64,000 nucleotides of DNA from Acanthosepion pharaonis (taxonomy: Eukaryota; Mollusca; Cephalopoda; Sepiida; Sepiidae), in assembly GCA_903632075.3 (NCBI GenBank), contig CAHIKZ030005577.1, positions 372,001-436,000 of the forward strand, given 5' to 3'. The notes beneath the pieces were generated by a model. That model was not told where the DNA came from and did no database searches. It was given only the letters and a program-made list of their open reading frames with translations. The position numbers and the translations under genes were made by a program. How positions within the stretch are numbered: position 1 is the stretch's first letter; every line of letters starts with the position of its first letter. Below, in pieces: positions 11,510 to 22,353 of the stretch.

Positions 11510-13300
11510 CGGGATGCTAAAGTGGTACCTCCAAAGAAAAGCGATACCTAAAGTTTAAAATGAATTTTTAAAAATGGAAAATTTTTCTGGAAGCTTTTAT
11601 TTTAGTTTTAATTTAAAGCTAATAGATCAAATTTAATATTTTCAATAAGACAAAATACTTTGCTGTATTTAAAAAAAAAAAAAATCACTAAAAATGGCTG
11701 ATTTTATTTTTAGCCATGTTTACAAATCTCTCAGCACAATGAAATTCCCCTTTAGTGAAAAAATAAAATCTAGTTTTTTCGAAACTTCGAGGAAAATTTA
11801 AAGTTTTTAATTAATCTTATTTGAAACAAACATTACTTATCTCAGAAACAAATAATTTCAACCAAGAATGGGATATTGGTGCTTATACTGCAATTTATCC
11901 AATTATTAATTTATTTATTGAAGAAAACGTATAAAAAATAAATTATTGCAGTAAAGTTTAAATGTCCTATTGAGCGGATATTTTTTTACGAATAATAATG
12001 AAAAAAAGTAATATTTCACATCTTTCTTCCTAGTAATTATCTCCCTTGATTTTCGCTCTTAAAAGATCGATAGCAAATTACGGTTGTTTATTTCCAATAT
12101 AATTGTAATTCAACCTAAAACATTAGTTAGTTTATTTAAAATTGTAGTTTCCCCCACTTCTCTCGAATGTCGGATTGCCCCCCCCCCAGGAAAACAAAGC
12201 AGACGAAATAGGTAAGTTTAACCTTCTAATTTCTTTGTTTATACATTTAAATTTTAAAATGCTTATTTTATTTTGTTTGCATTTTTGCAGAAAGGCTTTT
12301 TTACGCAAGTCGAAGAAATACGACGAAAATATTTTATCGTCTGCTGAATTTTTTAAATAACCACGAGGTAGACGAATCTTGTTTTGATAAATAATTAATT
12401 ACACTTTCTTTTTTCAGTGTTTTATTAATCCACCTTTTTCCTTTTTTTTTTTTTTTTTTTTGAAGCTCTGCTTTTGCTAATGAATGAAATGTTTTTATTT
12501 TGTTGTTTTTTAATCTCCCTGCCACTTTTATTCTAACTTTTTATGTCGACTAACCATCAATATTATTATTATGGCATAATAATAAATAATAATATCGAAG
12601 CTGTTTTCAATTTGTTGTTTTTTTTTAGGTTTACTTTTCTTTTAAATGAGTTTTCAAACATGAAATTTTCAGACAGATAATCACAGTGATATTTTCTGTC
12701 ACTGCTCAAATTTGGAACATAATAAGAAGACATTCTGAAGAAATTTAACAATTTTAGTTTGAAAGAAATGGAAGAAATTTTTCCAACGGAATTTTACCCT
12801 GACCCATTTCTCTCCAATTTGTTATAAATTACAAATTGTATGGAAGGATTGAATTCTTTAAGAAGACTCATTCATTTTGTTTTGTTATTTTCTCTTTAGT
12901 TAATTCTTAATGCTTAAATATTTATTATTGTTATGAAATCTTTCACTGTAGTTTATGTTCTGGTGTTACTCAATTAATAGTCCCGAATATGAAGTGATTG
13001 TTGTTTTTTAAATAAATAAATGCAAACAATAAAATTCGGTTTGTTTGTGGGTATATATTTTTTTTTAATTAGACCTCCAAAGTTCAAAGAAAAGCAATAA
13101 ATACCTAAGATTTAAAATGATTTTTAAAAAATGAAATTTCTTGAAGTTTTATTTAAACCCCAACAAACTTAATAAAAAAAAACAAAGTTTTATCATTAAA
13201 ATATGTTATTTTTAAGAGGATTTTTGATCATTATATTTTTTATCTTTTTTAGACCCTTTGAAATTTTGGTTAAAAATTCTGTTTTCCTTGCTTCACAGAT
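11510..13300 (-). repeat. Long AT-rich composite repeat, copy 2 (reverse)
   Basis: Minus-strand copy of the composite repeat: agtttaaaatgaattttta at 11550 matches the reverse of about 42075, aattatctcccttgatttt at 12037 is the reverse of the closing motif at 3087, and the segment at 13160-13290 matches 42690-42830 and 60140-60290. The Ty3/Gypsy element at 13311 inserted at its end. No credible gene inside. Confidence 0.55.
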
Positions 13301-13310
13301 TAGATCAATT

Positions 13311-14400
13311 TGTGGACTCTTCTAATTTTCTAACCTTCTCCAACCTTAAAAAAAGCATAATCCATATTATACGCCTACGCGCAGATAACGCTCGACCAAT
13401 AAAAATGCAAAGAATCGAATCAAGCAATTCTATTGGTAGATCGCCTCCCAAAGCAAGAATTGCGCCAAAATATCTTGAGCCACTTTCGAAAACCCAAAAG
13501 GTTATAAAAAGGAGAAAAAAAGGTTATAAAAGGAGAAAAGACAGGAACCCCAGTCAGTCAGTCTCGGGAGGCCTTTCGCCCTGAACCCGTTTATACGGGT
13601 TCAAATGGGCTATTTTTTGCCTGAATTAATGGCCACAGGGAATGCCCACATTAAAAAAAAAACGTGGGTGGGTGAGAATATCTCATTTAGCTCACTTTCT
13701 GAGCGACTGCGGTTCGGTTCTCTGTCTCGGGACGGAAGGAACCCGGAAAGGAGGCTACGCGAAGGGCGAAGTCTCCTTCGGGAGGTTTTTTCAAACAAAG
13801 GAATGCCCACATTAAAAAAAAGGCCTTGTGCCGCATGACACCCTCGTGGGTGGGTGACTGAATATCTCAGTCTAGCGAACTCGCCGATCGATTGCCTAAT
13901 TAATCCGACATTCAAAAACAGAATTTTACCGCGCATTTTTGACGAACTTCAACTGACTCACCTGAAACACTCAACGAACAACTATCGAAACTTTGAACAA
14001 TATTTCTTATGCACATTGATTTATTCATTACTAAAAATAAGAAATACAAATCAAGAAAACAAACACAGACACGTTCAAAGGTAGACTACTTTAGCAAACT
14101 TTACCAAAAACTCTTATTATATATTTCAACACAAACACAAAATAACAAACATAACGACACAGAGACATCCAACATTTCAGCAACATATACAATTAACGCA
14201 CGCAACAATACAAATATTAACCTTGTTTGTAAATATGTAATTGTATATAAATGTTTTATTTGTTTCGATCTATAAATGTCTCGTTTTTACTTTGTTTGAA
14301 ATCTCATGTTTGTTATATATTTGTTTGGGACAAGGTTTAGACACACAACCGATCCGAACAAAATCCTTCTGATTAATTAAATGAACCAAAAGTCCCAACA
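13311..14400 (+). repeat. 5' LTR of the gypsy element
   Basis: Begins tgtggactcttctaatttt and ends agtcccaaca. It is about 330 bp longer than the 3' LTR because of a 302-bp insertion plus target duplication (13565-13873) and a roughly 20-bp duplication of ggttataaaaggagaaaa. That repeated motif includes the probable TATA box. The frames at 13258-14275 are shadows in the LTR. Confidence 0.9.
13565..13866. mobile_element. GC-richer insertion inside the 5' LTR only
   Basis: This stretch is absent from the 3' LTR. It is flanked by tcagtct on both sides (13558-13564 and 13867-13873), a likely 7-bp target duplication. It starts cgggaggcctttcgccctg and ends ggtgactgaatatc. Inside, gaatgcccacattaaaaaa and gtgggtgggtga each occur twice, so it is itself an imperfect dimer. 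Its composition contrasts sharply with its host. No coding capacity; a small non-autonomous element is the best guess. Confidence 0.7.
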
Positions 14401-14405
14401 AAATT

Positions 14406-14424
14406 TGGTGACCTTCCGACGTGA
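14406..14424 (+). other. Primer-binding site, tRNA-Trp-like
   Basis: Six bases after the 5' LTR, tggtgacc followed by cgacgtga is complementary to the 3' end of animal tRNA-Trp (..TCACGTCGGGGTCACCA) apart from a short mismatch in the middle. tRNA-Trp priming is characteristic of the CsRn1 clade. This is where minus-strand DNA synthesis would start. Confidence 0.65.
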
Positions 14425-14585
14425 GTGAACATGCAACAAGAGTGACGAACTTGTTGACGTACTTCAGACCAACAAAATTGGTAACCTCGACGTTTCAAGC
14501 AAACAACACCAACAAAATTGATAAACAGACGTGCGTAATAAAGATTGGTAACCCCGGTAACGGATAAAGTATTTCAACACTACAG

Positions 14586-15470
14586 ATGGCAGAACCAACA
14601 ACCGTATCAGAAACAGCCATCAAACTCGAGATGCCCGCCTTCAATGCAAATGTGCAAACGTGGTTCCTTCAGCTTGATGCGATATTCCAAGCTAGGCGAT
14701 AACTTCTCAGCAGTCAAAATTTGCAGCAGTCGTGGAGAAGCTACCGGCAGAAATAGCAGCCAAGTAGCTGATATACTAACTTCAGTCCCAGTTGAAAACC
14801 ATACGAAATCCTAAAAGAAGCGATATTGCATAGATCAGGTTTTTCGGAGGAGAAAAGAATACGTGAACTCCTGTCCAATGTCACAACCGAAGATGCCAAA
14901 CCTTCACAGTTACTTGAAGGATGCAGCAGTTATTAGGGCGAAAATGACATATCGACCACAGTATTCAAACAAATGTGGCTGGACAAGCTACCGCCAGAGG
15001 TTGTATGCAATTCTAGCCGCATTAGCAGAAGATGTAGACATCCAGAAACTAGCGATAATTGCAGACAAAATAACAGACACAGCGCCAATTAAACACATAT
15101 CCGCAACGAACACACGAGATGGCCTCATGCCAGACATAGACCGCAAATTCAAAAGTTATCAACAGAGTTGCAAGATATATCTATACAGCTGCGCGCGAAC
15201 TACAAAATGCTCATCTGCTTTATTATGATAATCAATATACCAAGCTTAAATAAACAACGCTGGAGATCAAATTCTCGACACAGATACAAACGACAACGAA
15301 AAAACGAATACCAAAATGAAAAATGTTGGTATCATGAAACTTTTGGCGCGCAAGCTAACAAGTGCAGACAACCATGTGCGATAAGAAATCACCAACCGCC
15401 AAACAGCAGGGAAACGGACATCCTGGCACCCAGTAGAGACGTTGGATGCCAGGCAACTCAAGACTAACCG
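14586..15470 (+). pseudogene. gag of the gypsy element, frameshifted
   Basis: Starts at ATG 14586 (MAEPTTVSETAIKL) and meets a stop after 38 codons; the rest continues in other frames (14863-15228, then 15168-15467). The later part has a helix-rich capsid-like stretch (ILAALAEDVDIQKLAIIADK). The knuckle at 15324-15377 reads CWYH...KCRQPC, with C-H-C-C ligands in place of the retroviral CCHC. Gag would form the cytoplasmic particle and bind RNA. At least three frame breaks make it non-functional. Confidence 0.8.
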
Positions 15471-15489
15471 TCTCTTCTATATTTACGAT

Positions 15490-15918
15490 AAATCCAGCGG
15501 ATTAAACTTTTTGGTAGACACCGTGCCCAAATCAGTGTTATACCACAGACGAAGTGCAGCAAACAACTTCTAATAAAAAAACACAACATTAAAACTACAA
15601 GCCGCGAATGGCACGCCTATTGCTACTTATGGTGAAAAGACCCTGACTTTAGACATAGGTCTAAGGAGAGATCTAACGTGGACATTCATAATTGCTGATG
15701 TTTCGATGCCCATACTAGGAGCGGACTTCCTAACACATTATGCATTGTCAGTAGAACTAGCATCCCAAACACTAACTGACACCAATACAAATATAAAACG
15801 CTGCGGTTTCATCTCTAAACATTCAACGATTGGACTGACGAATATTATACCAATAGCTAATGGCTACGGTGAGATAATACGTCAGTATCAGACACTGTTA
15901 ACACCGTCGTCAATTTAA
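15490..15918 (+). pseudogene. Retropepsin-like protease of the gypsy element, broken
   Basis: The active-site strand FLVDT is present with the catalytic Asp codon at 15517-15519, but the frame shifts straight after it. The second conserved loop is intact: MPILGADFL at 15706-15732. Retropepsins are dimeric aspartic proteases that cut Gag-Pol. The frame resumes for 70 codons to 15918 and then runs towards RT with a further break. Confidence 0.75.
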
Positions 15919-15929
15919 ATGAACCCGTT

Positions 15930-16828
15930 AGACATCATGCTAAACACAGCATTAAAACAACTGGTTCCCCAGTTTATTCCCAACCACGTAGGCTTCATCC
16001 CGCCAAATTGAAAATCGCAAGAGATGAGTTCGACAATATGCTCAGACTGGGAATAATACGCCCTTCAAAAAGCCCTTATGCCAGCCCTCTACACATGGTT
16101 ACAAAAGCAGATTCAGTCAGTTGGCGTCCATGCGGAGATTATAGGTTGTTGAACGCCCAGACCATTCGGACAAATATCCTATCCCGCATATAAAAGATTT
16201 TGCGCTATCATTAGAAGGTGCTACAGTCTTCACTAAACTAGACCTCAAAAAGGCTTACTATCAGATACCAATCGAGGAAGACGACATACAAAAGACTACG
16301 ATCACCACTCCATTCGGACTATTTGAATTCACAAGAATGCCCTTTGGTTTATTTAAACGCCGCACAGTCATTCCAAAGATTAATAGACGAGGTGTTACGT
16401 GGTATGCCATACATATCGCAGATATTGACGATGTTTTAATTGCAAGTAAATCACATGTTGAACACAAGGAACATTTGCATGCAGTTCTAAAACGTTTACA
16501 ACATTATGGTTTAAAATTAAACATTGACAAATGTATATTTGCGGTACCACAGCTAACCTTTCTTGGACATGTAATAGACCAACAAGGATTGTCTCCCTTG
16601 GATCACAAGATCAAAGCAATAACAAATTATCCCACACCTTCCACAATGAAGCAATTACGGAGATTCTTAGGAATGATAAACTACTACCGACAATTCATAC
16701 TGAACTGTGCAACTATAATATTGCCATTAACAGACATGCTATCGCAACGAAAAGAAAAAAGAACTCGCAAATCGTACTATCGAAAAGACGAATTAAAATC
16801 TTTTAACGATGCAAAAGACGCGTTGTAA
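15930..16828 (+). pseudogene. Reverse transcriptase of the gypsy element, broken
   Basis: RT motifs occur in order but in more than one frame: LGIIRPSKSPYASPLHMV, CGDYRLLNAQT, then VFTKLDLKKAYYQIPI (catalytic Asp of motif A), TRMPFGL, and motif C near 16421. Motif C reads ADIDDVLIAS: both catalytic aspartates are present, but the usual tyrosine of YxDD is Asp. The thumb region FLGHVIDQQGLSPLDHKIKA and RRFLGMINYYRQFI follows. Two frame changes surround the MPFGL block. RT would copy element RNA in cytoplasmic particles. Confidence 0.88.
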
Positions 16829-16849
16829 AAAATGTACAAAATTGTCGTA

Positions 16850-17277
16850 TATTAATCCATCCGAAAAATTCCAAACTAACACTCACGACAGATGCATCGG
16901 CTGACACAATTGGAGCAGTACTACACCAGATTACTAACAATGTAGAGAAACCACTATCATTTTTCTCGATAAAGTTAAACACTACCCAGAGGAAATATAG
17001 TACGTTCTCAAGAGAATTATTGGCAGTATACCTAGCAATACGACATTTTAGACACATTCTAGAAGGAAGAAATTTCGTAGTCTTCACCGACCATAAACCA
17101 CTTACATATGCATTACATGCAAAGGCTGACAAATTAAATCCACGAGACCTAAGACATTTAGATTACATCAGCCAGTACACAGCAGATATCCGATACGTAA
17201 AAGGTCAGAATAACACAGTAGCGGACGATTGTCCAGAACTACGCCAACGCACTACAATCACAACCACTAAACTTTGA
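16850..17277 (+). pseudogene. RNase H domain of the gypsy element
   Basis: In a single frame from about 16850: LTTDASADTIGAVLHQ (first catalytic Asp region), FFSIKLNTTQRKYSTFSRELLAVYLAIRHFRH (Glu in SRELLA), and FTDHKPLTYAL (the third acidic residue). It removes RNA from RNA-DNA hybrids. This is the best preserved stretch of pol, but it is cut off from RT by a frame change near 16830 and from integrase by one near 17270. Confidence 0.85.
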
Positions 17278-17299
17278 CACTCTCGCTGAGGAACAAGCA

Positions 17300-18490
17300 A
17301 ACGACAACGAATTACCGTCTGTACAAAAAGATACCTCACTTCAAATTGAAAAAAGACCTTTACCCTTTACTAATGAACTCGTGTATTGTGACGTTTCCAC
17401 AGGTAATCCTCGACCGTATTTACCTTTGTCACGAAGAAAATCAATTTTCGATCATTTCCATTCGCCAGCTCACCCTGGAGCGAAGGCTACGCTGCGGACC
17501 ATAGCTGACAGATACGTCTGGCCCGGTATGTCTTCGGACGTGAAACAGTGGTCTCAAGACGTGCCAACGTTGCCAGGCAACGAAAATACACCGACATACC
17601 AAAGCACCATCGTCGACCTTCGCGACACCAGATGGACGATGACGACATACACACGAGACTTAGTCGGTCCACTCGAAAAAATTAATGGACACGAGTACAT
17701 TCTAACGATCATTGACCGCTTTACGCGATGGCCAGTTGCGATACCACTAACATCAATAACGGCAGAAACAGTGGCTAACGCAATTTTCAACAACTGGATT
17801 TCTATATTTGGATGCCCTGCAGTTATCACAACTGACAGAGGTCCCCAATTTCAATCAACGCTATTCAACGAATTTGTCAACATTTTAGGCATAAAACACA
17901 TCTCTACCACCGCATACCACCCATGCAGCAACGGAATAGTGGAGAGATTCCATAGACAGCTCAAGCACGCATTAACAGCGTCTACCAGTGCTCGTACGTG
18001 CGGGTAGATAAGCTACCATTTGTGATGCTTGCGCTGCGTAAATACAATAAAACTGGATCTCAAATGCACCAGTGCAGAATTAGTTTTTGGGAAAGCAACA
18101 ACGCTGCCTGGACAGATATTTCACAACGAGACGACATCTACACCAACGAATTACTTTGTGGCAGACCTAAAAAAGAAGATGATGGACGTTATATATACAC
18201 CCACGAGAGCGTATAAAAAAACCTTTCTACGTGCCAGCAGATCTACATTCAGCAGAATATGTTTTCCTGAGGCGCGACACTGCACGGAAACCATTAACGC
18301 CCAACCACACAGGTCCACACCTGGTAATATCTAAAACACCCAAATTCTTCATAATTGATATCGCCGGTAAACAGAACACCGTCAGTATAGACCGTCTCAA
18401 ACCAGCATATCTGCAATCCGACGACACAGATCGAACAATAACAAAAACCGACGACAACAGAACAAACAGAAACGCAAACAACTACTGATA
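17300..18490 (+). pseudogene. Integrase of the gypsy element, broken
   Basis: The frame 17381-18007 has an HHCC domain that keeps HFHSPAH-type histidines (residues 27 and 31) but has lost both cysteines (DVPTLPG). The DD35E core is complete: Asp93 in RDLVGPL, Asp152 in TTDRGPQF, Glu188 in GIVERFHR. The frame then stops; the C-terminal part continues at 18029-18220 and 18231-18488, the latter with FLRRDTARKPL...GPHLVI and TVSIDRLKPAY, typical of this group. Integrase would join element DNA to chromosomes. Confidence 0.85.
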
Positions 18491-18602
18491 CGACCGAATC
18501 AACACAGTCTACCCGCAGACAAAATCAGGAAGGAATGTTCACTGGCCAACCAAGTACCGAACCTACATTACATATTAATGCTCATTCACCAAGGCATTAA
18601 TC

Positions 18603-18614
18603 TGGGGGAGGTAT
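18603..18614 (+). other. Polypurine tract
   Basis: The run tgggggagg lies directly before the 3' LTR start at 18615. It would prime plus-strand DNA synthesis. Confidence 0.75.
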
Positions 18615-19375
18615 TGTGGACTCTTCTAATTTTCTAACCTTCTCCAACCTTAAAAAAAGCATAATCCATATTATACGCCACGCGCAGATAACGCTCAACC
18701 AATAAAAATGCAAAGAATCGAATCAAGCAATTCTATTGGTAGATCGCCTCCCAAAGCAAGAATTGCGCCAAAATATCTTGAGCCACTTTCGAAAACCCAA
18801 AAGGTTATAAAAGGAGAAAAGACAACCCCAGTCAGTCAGTCTAGCTTAACTCGCCGATCGATTGCCTAATTAATCCACGACATTCAAAAAACAGAATTTT
18901 ACCGCGCATTTTTGATTTAACTTCAACTGACTCACCTGAAACACTCAACGAACAACTATCGAAACTTTGAACAATATTTCTTATGCACATTGATTTATTC
19001 ATTACTAAAAATAAGAAATACGAATCACGAAAACAAACACAGACACGTTCAAAGGTAGACTACTTTAGCAAACTTTACCAAAAAACTCTTATTATATATT
19101 TCAACACAAACACAAAATAACAAACATAACGACACAGAGACATCCAACATTTCAGCAACATATACAATTAACGCACGCAACAATACAAATATTAACCTTG
19201 TTTGTAAATATGTAATTGTATATAAATGTTTTATTTGTTTCGATCTATAAATGTCTCGTTTTTACTTTGTTTGAAATCTCATGTTTGTTATATATTTGTT
19301 TGGGACAAGGTTTAGACACACAACCGATCCGAACAAAATCCTTCTGATTAATTAAATGAACCAAAAGTCCCAACA
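18615..19375 (+). repeat. 3' LTR of the gypsy element
   Basis: 761 bp, from tgtggactcttctaatttt to agtcccaaca. Apart from indels it differs from the 5' LTR at only a handful of positions. The TATA-like ggttataaaaggag lies near 18803. Confidence 0.92.
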
Positions 19376-19616
19376 AATTCATAGGTCAGGCAGTTAAATC
19401 CATATACACTGTTTAAATTGAGAGGGTTGAAGCAGCATTACAAGGATTAAATAACTTACAACTAATGTGAGATATTGTTTCAAATTGTGAGTGGAACGAG
19501 ATTGAATAATGGATTCTGTCTGAAATATGACAGACATCAGAAGGAAATGTAATTATACAATGGTTGAAATAGTTTGGGTATAATGAAAAAGAGGATGACA
19601 CCAGTTTCGATAAGCT

Positions 19617-20413
19617 TGAAGCGGGTTGTCACCGTTATATAAGGGTGTGTACTACATATATTTAATTTTGACTAGGAAAGGCGGGATTAAGGACAATGCG
19701 TGGACGCAATGCAATTTATATTTGACGTAAATAGCACATAGTATAAAATACAAAACTGAATGTAATGATTCCAAAACATAACAATTGAATTTATTAGTGT
19801 TTGGTGTACAAGCATATAAGCTGAAGGTGTAATAGTTATGTCTCTTAGATTTGGAAATATTTGTACTTGAGCACATAAAGTGAATTAATTATTAAACTGT
19901 AGTTTAGAAGAATAAAGTTCCTTTAGCATGTTAGGAAATGTGAGTTGTAAACCTTGGTAAGAGTTCAAAAGAGATTTTAGAGTTCGTACTTGCGTGAATG
20001 TTGGTAATGGTCTTTAACATCTGACTGCAAGGTTAAGATGGGAGCTCTTGGAGATTACATCTTGGCAGCAAGGAGAAAGATGAATGAAAAGAAACACACA
20101 GGAGCTTACACGTGTTTTGTATGGCTGTGTAGCATAAAAAAAGAGAAAAAATATAATGATCAAAAATCCTTTGGTCTTTCCTCTTAAAAATAACAATAAG
20201 ATATTTTGATGATAAAACTTTGTTTTTTATTAAGTTTGTTGGAGTTTAAAACTTCAAAGCATATTGAGCGGGAAAATAGATTTGTCGTGTGCAGGCAGTT
20301 TGATTGGTCAGAACTGACCAATTGGCGAGCTAGTTTTGAGGAGATCAACCAATGAATGCTTGTCGCATGATTTCTATATACTGTGCATATATAATGATGA
20401 TGGTGGTTAGCAC
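19617..20413 (-). mobile_element. LTR-like insertion with 5-bp target duplication
   Basis: The element is flanked by aagct (19612-19616 and 20414-20418), and the paralogous segment at 25040-25044 shows a single aagct, i.e. the empty site. Ends read tgaagcgggttgtcacc and ggtggttagca(c), close to TG...CA. The middle is a distant relative of the 10992 LTR: ttatgtctcttagatttgg at 19835 corresponds to ttatgtccctttgactgaa. A piece of the composite AT-rich repeat (about 20140-20240) is nested within. Confidence 0.75.
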
Positions 20414-20639
20414 AAGCTGTTTTAATTGTTGATTTTTAGGTTTTTACAAACTAAATAAAAAGTTTATATTCATTAGATTGATTTACTAATTTGTTTTTTT
20501 ACAGCTTATCAATCCTTTGTGGTTTATTTAAAGCTGAAACATATTTTGAATTGTGAGAAGAACAATTCTTTTTTCATTTTTTTTTTTTTTTTGCAAGTAA
20601 ATATTGTATAAACAATTTTTTGAGGATAACAATGATTTT

Positions 20640-20800
20640 TCCAGATACAAGTCCTACTGTTTAACCCATAGCTGAGGGTAGAGATGGATTCATACTTTTC
20701 CCAAGGGTATTTGTTTGTAAGTGAATATAACAAACTTGACTGGAATTTGAACATAGCTCTCCAATTCTCATCCCAAGCCACTATCCATTACATCAGTTAC
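20640..20800 (-). mobile_element. tRNA-derived SINE, reverse orientation
   Basis: The minus strand reads taatggatagtggcttggga, then a box-B-like segment and cccttgggaaaagt, ending at the agctatgggttaaa block. On its 3' side a conserved tail (gctttaaataaaccac, near 20521-20540) also accompanies the SINE at 51235. Duplicated at 25268-25431. Confidence 0.75.
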
Positions 20801-20945
20801 ACATTCACAAATTCATTAGAGCAACATTAATTTATAAAAAGATAAATTTCTTGTGAAAAATATGTTTAGATATTTTTTACACAATCCAAGACTTAAAATA
20901 ATTCTATTTTCTAAAAATAATAGCATGACTTCATGAATGTTAGCT

Positions 20946-22094
20946 TTCTTTTTCTCAAACTTTAATATATATTTCAAGTATGGACATTGATCAGTTGATA
21001 TCCCACATGTATATTCAAGTAATATATGCATATTAATGTTTCCATTCTTATGATTAAATAAAATTGAATTTTATCACTGAACTACAGGTAATCAAGTACC
21101 AGTCCCATTCTATTTTGATCTTTTACAGAGAGATTCAGAAAAATACAGAAGTCGATAGTTACAACATTTCATTCTCCCTTTTCCATCATGACAAAGTGAA
21201 ACGTTTCAAAGGAAACCAACTTAATAGCTAATAACAACTAATAACAACTTTATACGCCTCTTTACTACTTTCAACTCAAGAACTATACCTACAGTGGAAT
21301 GGATCTGGTTTTAGGGACATAAAAAAAATAAATTTTAATGAATTTTATCCAAATATTTTTGATAATTTGGTTAAAGTGTCATCATATAATTTTTCAGAGG
21401 ATGCAGTTTCCAGATAAAATTTTAAAATCATGGTTTTAAAATAGTGTTTAATAAAATTGTCAAAAAAAAATGTAATAGCTTTTAAAAGTTAAATTCTGTT
21501 TTGAGGTAATGAAAGTACATAATGTCTTTTAATAGAACATTCTTTAGACCAATTTATTTCCAATGCAATAAGAAATGTAAGTTTCAAACAAATTTTAAAT
21601 TATTGAAGAAGACATATTATCTCTCAGAATCAGCAGCAATAGTGATCTTAATCTGATGTTAAGCAATTTTAATATTTCATATGCTTTACAAAATACTTCA
21701 ATGTAAATCTTTATCCCTTTTATATGTCTTTCAAGTGCAGTAACTTTTAGGTCACCTAGTAAGGATGTTTGAATTAACTCAATTTCTAAATTGTATGTAC
21801 AATTCATTTGATTAGTGAAAAGAAAGACAGAAAGAAAACCGACTGAAATAAAAGAAAAACTAATAATTTTGTGGAGTTTAAAACATGTTTTGCAGGTTGA
21901 ATAATTTTATATTTTTATCCATAATGCGAAAACTTAGGTAAAATAAAAAGGTTTCTATTTAATTTCATGTTTGCTGAACAGCAGTTTAAAATTTTATTAA
22001 TAACATCAAAAAATTTGAGATATCGAAATTATATTAATAGCAATTATTCATTAGTTTCCAGTTTTCTTTAATAATGCATCTTTTTCATTTACAG
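20946..22094. other. No gene seen; intron-like sequence upstream of zinc-finger gene A
   Basis: AT-rich, non-repetitive by eye. It ends in a polypyrimidine tract and AG (22074-22094) that looks like a splice acceptor for the zinc-finger exon. The 70-codon reverse frame at 21595-21807 has no motif. Confidence 0.4.
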
Positions 22095-22353
22095 GTATCA
22101 ATTTTTGTGGCAAAGGAGAATTTTCAAATTGAAAAAGACATATCCAAACTCAAATCAAAGAAGAGAAAGCATAATCTTTTTAATGTGAGGATAAAAAGCC
22201 ACAGTGAAAGAAAGGTGACAATCCTATTTTTGCAAAGGTTGTACACTGGAATTTTTACTCAATTCACATTTCTCAGCACCCATAGAAAAACATAATAGAG
22301 AATAATATATCCCTTGTCAAATGTATAGATCAAGTTTAAATTTGAAATGCAAC
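22095..22353 (+). other. 5' part of zinc-finger exon A (conserved module)
   Basis: Starts after the acceptor ctttttcatttacag. It resembles the segments upstream of arrays B (36560-36817) and C (54545-54758): tatcaat/tacaatt at the splice site, a KKRKH-coding stretch, then text that reads like a worn zinc finger (ERKVTILF...LSTHRKT). Stops in this frame separate it from the array, so it is probably 5' UTR or decayed fingers. An upstream exon and promoter must lie elsewhere. Confidence 0.55.

Larger units (their letters stand above)
13311..19375 (+). mobile_element. Ty3/Gypsy LTR retrotransposon, CsRn1-like clade, defective
   Basis: A complete structural element: two LTRs (TG...CA), 4-bp target duplication aatt at 13307-13310 and 19376-19379, primer-binding site, gag, protease, RT, RNase H, integrase in Ty3/Gypsy order, and a polypurine tract before the 3' LTR. 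The gag C-X2-H-X9-C-X3-C knuckle and a primer site resembling the 3' end of tRNA-Trp are hallmarks reported for the CsRn1 clade. The reading frame changes many times, so it cannot code for a working polyprotein, although the LTRs remain nearly identical outside indels. It probably moved recently in trans or decayed quickly. Confidence 0.92.
19535..20945. repeat. Duplicated segment, copy carrying an insertion
   Basis: The left part (19535-19616) and right part (20414-20945) match 24950-25577 closely and in the same order. The 797 bp between them are missing from the other copy. The right part includes a reverse SINE and a shared poly-T tract. No gene. Confidence 0.85.

Noticed and set aside
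13258..13936. Open frames of about 108 codons on both strands across the 5' LTR insert.
   Set aside because: They run through LTR and insert DNA, differ between the two LTRs, and have no motif.
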